From an uncultured Halomicronema sp. (GTDB lineage: Bacteria; Cyanobacteriota; Cyanobacteriia; Phormidesmidales; Phormidesmidaceae): a stretch of 6,078 nt of DNA. Positions 4,570 through 6,078 of the stretch are shown one piece after another (the first letter of the stretch is position 1; every line of letters begins with the position of its first letter). Where the stretch lies: assembly GCA_937897665.1 (NCBI GenBank), contig CALCPB010000556.1:1-6078 (forward strand), in the 5' to 3' direction. The position numbers and the translations under genes are program-made. Below the pieces are notes generated by a model. That model was given only the letters and a program-made list of their open reading frames with translations, was not told where the DNA came from and searched no databases.

Positions 4570-5625
4570 CTAACTCGAAGACGGTGGCTTCGCCAGCAGA
4601 GGTTGCCACCAGTCAGGATGAGCCAGATACCATTTCACTGTCTGTTCGAGTCCGGTGGCGAAATCATACTGCGGTTGCCAGCCAAAGTCGTGCTGCATCT
4701 TGGTGCTATCCATCGCGTAGCGCCGGTCATGGCCGGGGCGATCGCGCACAAAGGTAATCAGTTCATGGGCTGACGATACGGGTAAATCCTGTACCAAACG
4801 ATCCATCAGGTCGCAGAGCTGCTTGACGATGTCAATATTTTTGACCTGATTATTGCCACCGATGTTATAGGTTTCGCCGGGAGCCGCCTGCTGTAAAACG
4901 GTGGCGATCGCGGCACAGTGATCTTCGACATACAGCCAATCACGCACATTTTGGCCGTCACCATAAACGGGGAGCGGCTGGCCCAAAAGAATGTTGACGC
5001 ACATCAGGGGAATCAGCTTCTCAGGAAACTGGTAAGGCCCGTAATTGTTGGAGCAGTTGGTAATCAGGGTTGGCAATCCATAGGTGTGAAAATAAGCTCG
5101 CACCAAGTGGTCGCTTCCAGCTTTAGAGGCGGAGTATGGACTGTTGGGCGCATAGGGGGTCGTTTCGCTAAAGGCCGGTTCGTCGGCCTCTAAGCTACCG
5201 AACACTTCATCAGTGGAGACATGCAAAAAGCGAAAGTGAGCTGGCTGCTGTTGCTGGTTCCAGTACTGGCGAAACGCTTCGAGCAGAGTAAACGTACCGA
5301 CGACGTTGGTTTGCACAAACGCCCCAGGGCCGAGAATGGAGCGATCAACATGAGATTCCGCCGCAAAGTGAATGACCGTATCAATTTGATGCTGCTCTAA
5401 CAGCTGATTAACCAGAGGCGCATCACAAATATCCCCTTCCACCAGCAAACAGCCGTCTTGCCCTGCCAAATCACTCAGAGTGGCGCGGTTACCGGCATAG
5501 GTCAGGGCATCAAGGATGGTTAGGGATGCGGTGCCACCGTAGACAGAGCGCACAAAATTAGAGCCACTAAATCCCGCTCCCCCGGTGATCATAATTCGGC
5601 GATCGGCATTTTTGAGGGTATTCAT
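4570..5625 (-). CDS. rfbB: dTDP-glucose 4,6-dehydratase
   Basis: RfbB/RmlB converts dTDP-glucose to dTDP-4-keto-6-deoxyglucose, the second step toward dTDP-rhamnose and other deoxysugars for surface polysaccharides. It is an NAD-dependent extended short-chain dehydrogenase of the cytoplasm. Its 351 residues fit the family. Residues 11-25 hold the Rossmann motif IMITGGAGFSGSNFV, and HFAAESHVDRS spans 86-96. The dehydratase triad T138-D139-E140 is in VSTDEVFG, and Y164-S-A-S-K168 is the catalytic Tyr/Lys pair. NCSNNYGPYQFPEKLIPL, YGDGQNVRDWLYVEDHC, the TYNIGG segment and RPGHDRRYAMD complete the signature. The usual Ile of GGAGFIGSNF is Ser20 here. I chose the ATG at 5625 (MNTLKNADRR). A GTG at 5640 would add five residues and lies three bases after the stop codon of the upstream epimerase, so translational coupling is likely. 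Neither start has a visible ribosome-binding site. Its 3' end faces carA. Confidence 0.96.
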   Translation of the reverse strand: MNTLKNADRRIMITGGAGFSGSNFVRSVYGGTASLTILDALTYAGNRATLSDLAGQDGCLLVEGDICDAPLVNQLLEQHQIDTVIHFAAESHVDRSILGPGAFVQTNVVGTFTLLEAFRQYWNQQQQPAHFRFLHVSTDEVFGSLEADEPAFSETTPYAPNSPYSASKAGSDHLVRAYFHTYGLPTLITNCSNNYGPYQFPEKLIPLMCVNILLGQPLPVYGDGQNVRDWLYVEDHCAAIATVLQQAAPGETYNIGGNNQVKNIDIVKQLCDLMDRLVQDLPVSSAHELITFVRDRPGHDRRYAMDSTKMQHDFGWQPQYDFATGLEQTVKWYLAHPDWWQPLLAKPPSSS

Positions 5626-5643
5626 GTTTATCAAATTCACAAA

Positions 5644-6078
5644 TTATCGAGAGGCTTGAGCCTGGTAAATTTCCTCAAAGATATCTTTCAACGCATATTT
5701 GTATTGCCATTCGGGATAATGCGTTTCAAACTTACGAACGTCAGAAATATACCAAATGTGGTCACCAATGCGATTGTCTTCGGAATATTGATAGGGCAGC
5801 TGGTTGCCCGTAATTTCTTCAGCAAGGGAGATCGATTCTAACAATGAACAGTTGCTGTGCCGTGAGCCCACCATGTTATAGACCTCTCCACAGCGCGGGG
5901 TTTGGTAGAAGTGATAAAACGCATTGACTAGGTCGTAGCTGTGAATATTGTCACGCACTTGTTTGCCCTTATAGCCAAAGATCGTATAAGGCGTTTGCTC
6001 AAGGGTGCATTTCATCAAATAGGCTAAAAATCCATGGAGTTTGGCCCCAGAATGGAGAGGGCCAGTCAAACAGCCGCC
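5644..6078 (-). CDS. NAD-dependent nucleotide-sugar epimerase, CDP-paratose 2-epimerase-like (C-terminal part)
   Basis: The frame enters from the right edge ([11 protein letters not shown]) and runs 144 residues to TAA at 5644-5646; the N-terminal Rossmann motif and catalytic Tyr-Lys lie outside the window. Visible signatures are [51 protein letters not shown] and, near the end, [20 protein letters not shown]. This combination is typical of the CDP-paratose/CDP-tyvelose 2-epimerase group of extended short-chain dehydrogenases, which invert a sugar carbon on a nucleotide carrier by transient NAD oxidation. The exact sugar cannot be told from the C-terminal part, and related epimerases of exopolysaccharide clusters share these motifs. 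It lies immediately upstream of rfbB on the same strand (18 bases to its ATG, 3 to a possible GTG), so the two are probably one operon making surface-polysaccharide precursors. Confidence 0.85.
   Translation of the reverse strand, partial: GGCLTGPLHSGAKLHGFLAYLMKCTLEQTPYTIFGYKGKQVRDNIHSYDLVNAFYHFYQTPRCGEVYNMVGSRHSNCSLLESISLAEEITGNQLPYQYSEDNRIGDHIWYISDVRKFETHYPEWQYKYALKDIFEEIYQAQASR

Noticed and set aside
4918..5193. 91-codon plus-strand frame inside rfbB
   Set aside because: It is antisense to the highly conserved core of dTDP-glucose dehydratase and carries no motif.

Overview
The window looks like a piece of cyanobacterial chromosome. The evidence is eight copies of the octamer GCGATCGC (HIP1, the highly iterated palindrome of many cyanobacteria) at 69, 415, 574, 1120, 2318, 2363, 4738 and 4904, where about 0.1 would be expected by chance in 6 kb. 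Base composition is moderate, and the proteins, such as a lipoprotein with a helical segment followed by a retropepsin domain, are of a cyanobacterial kind. The genus cannot be read from this sequence. There is no insertion sequence, CRISPR array, rRNA or tRNA.

Layout. Positions 1-194 (minus) hold the N-terminus of a rhodanese-domain protein cut by the window edge. Positions 297-773 (minus) encode a small zinc-dependent nucleoside-deaminase-like protein, most like the cytidine/blasticidin-S deaminase superfamily but with an altered ribose-binding motif. Divergent from it, 884-1180 holds a doubtful small membrane-protein gene with two mutually exclusive reading frames. It is followed by a long imperfect hairpin (1183-1240) and a roughly 440-bp stretch without a convincing gene, which contains a second hairpin. 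Positions 1680-2291 (plus) encode a conserved-looking but unrecognised 203-residue helical protein.

Positions 2424-3293 (minus) hold a periplasmic lipoprotein with a retropepsin-like aspartic protease domain. An in-frame TAA at 2565-2567 cuts this domain. The missing C-terminal part of the protease fold, including its LLGQD segment, is intact in the same frame just downstream. This is the clearest anomaly of the window. Divergent from it, 3409-4542 (plus) is carA, the glutaminase subunit of carbamoyl-phosphate synthetase, complete with its catalytic triad. A hairpin sits between carA and the convergent pair that follows.

Positions 4570-5625 (minus) encode RfbB/RmlB, dTDP-glucose 4,6-dehydratase. 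Directly upstream in the same direction, 5644-6078 is the C-terminal part of a nucleotide-sugar epimerase of the CDP-paratose/tyvelose 2-epimerase type. These two overlap closely enough to be an operon and point to a surface polysaccharide (O-antigen or exopolysaccharide) sugar-nucleotide cluster continuing to the right of the window. The rest is housekeeping or miscellaneous, and I see no multi-gene novel system here. The points most worth checking are the interrupted protease, the structured 1183-1305 region, and the atypical deaminase.
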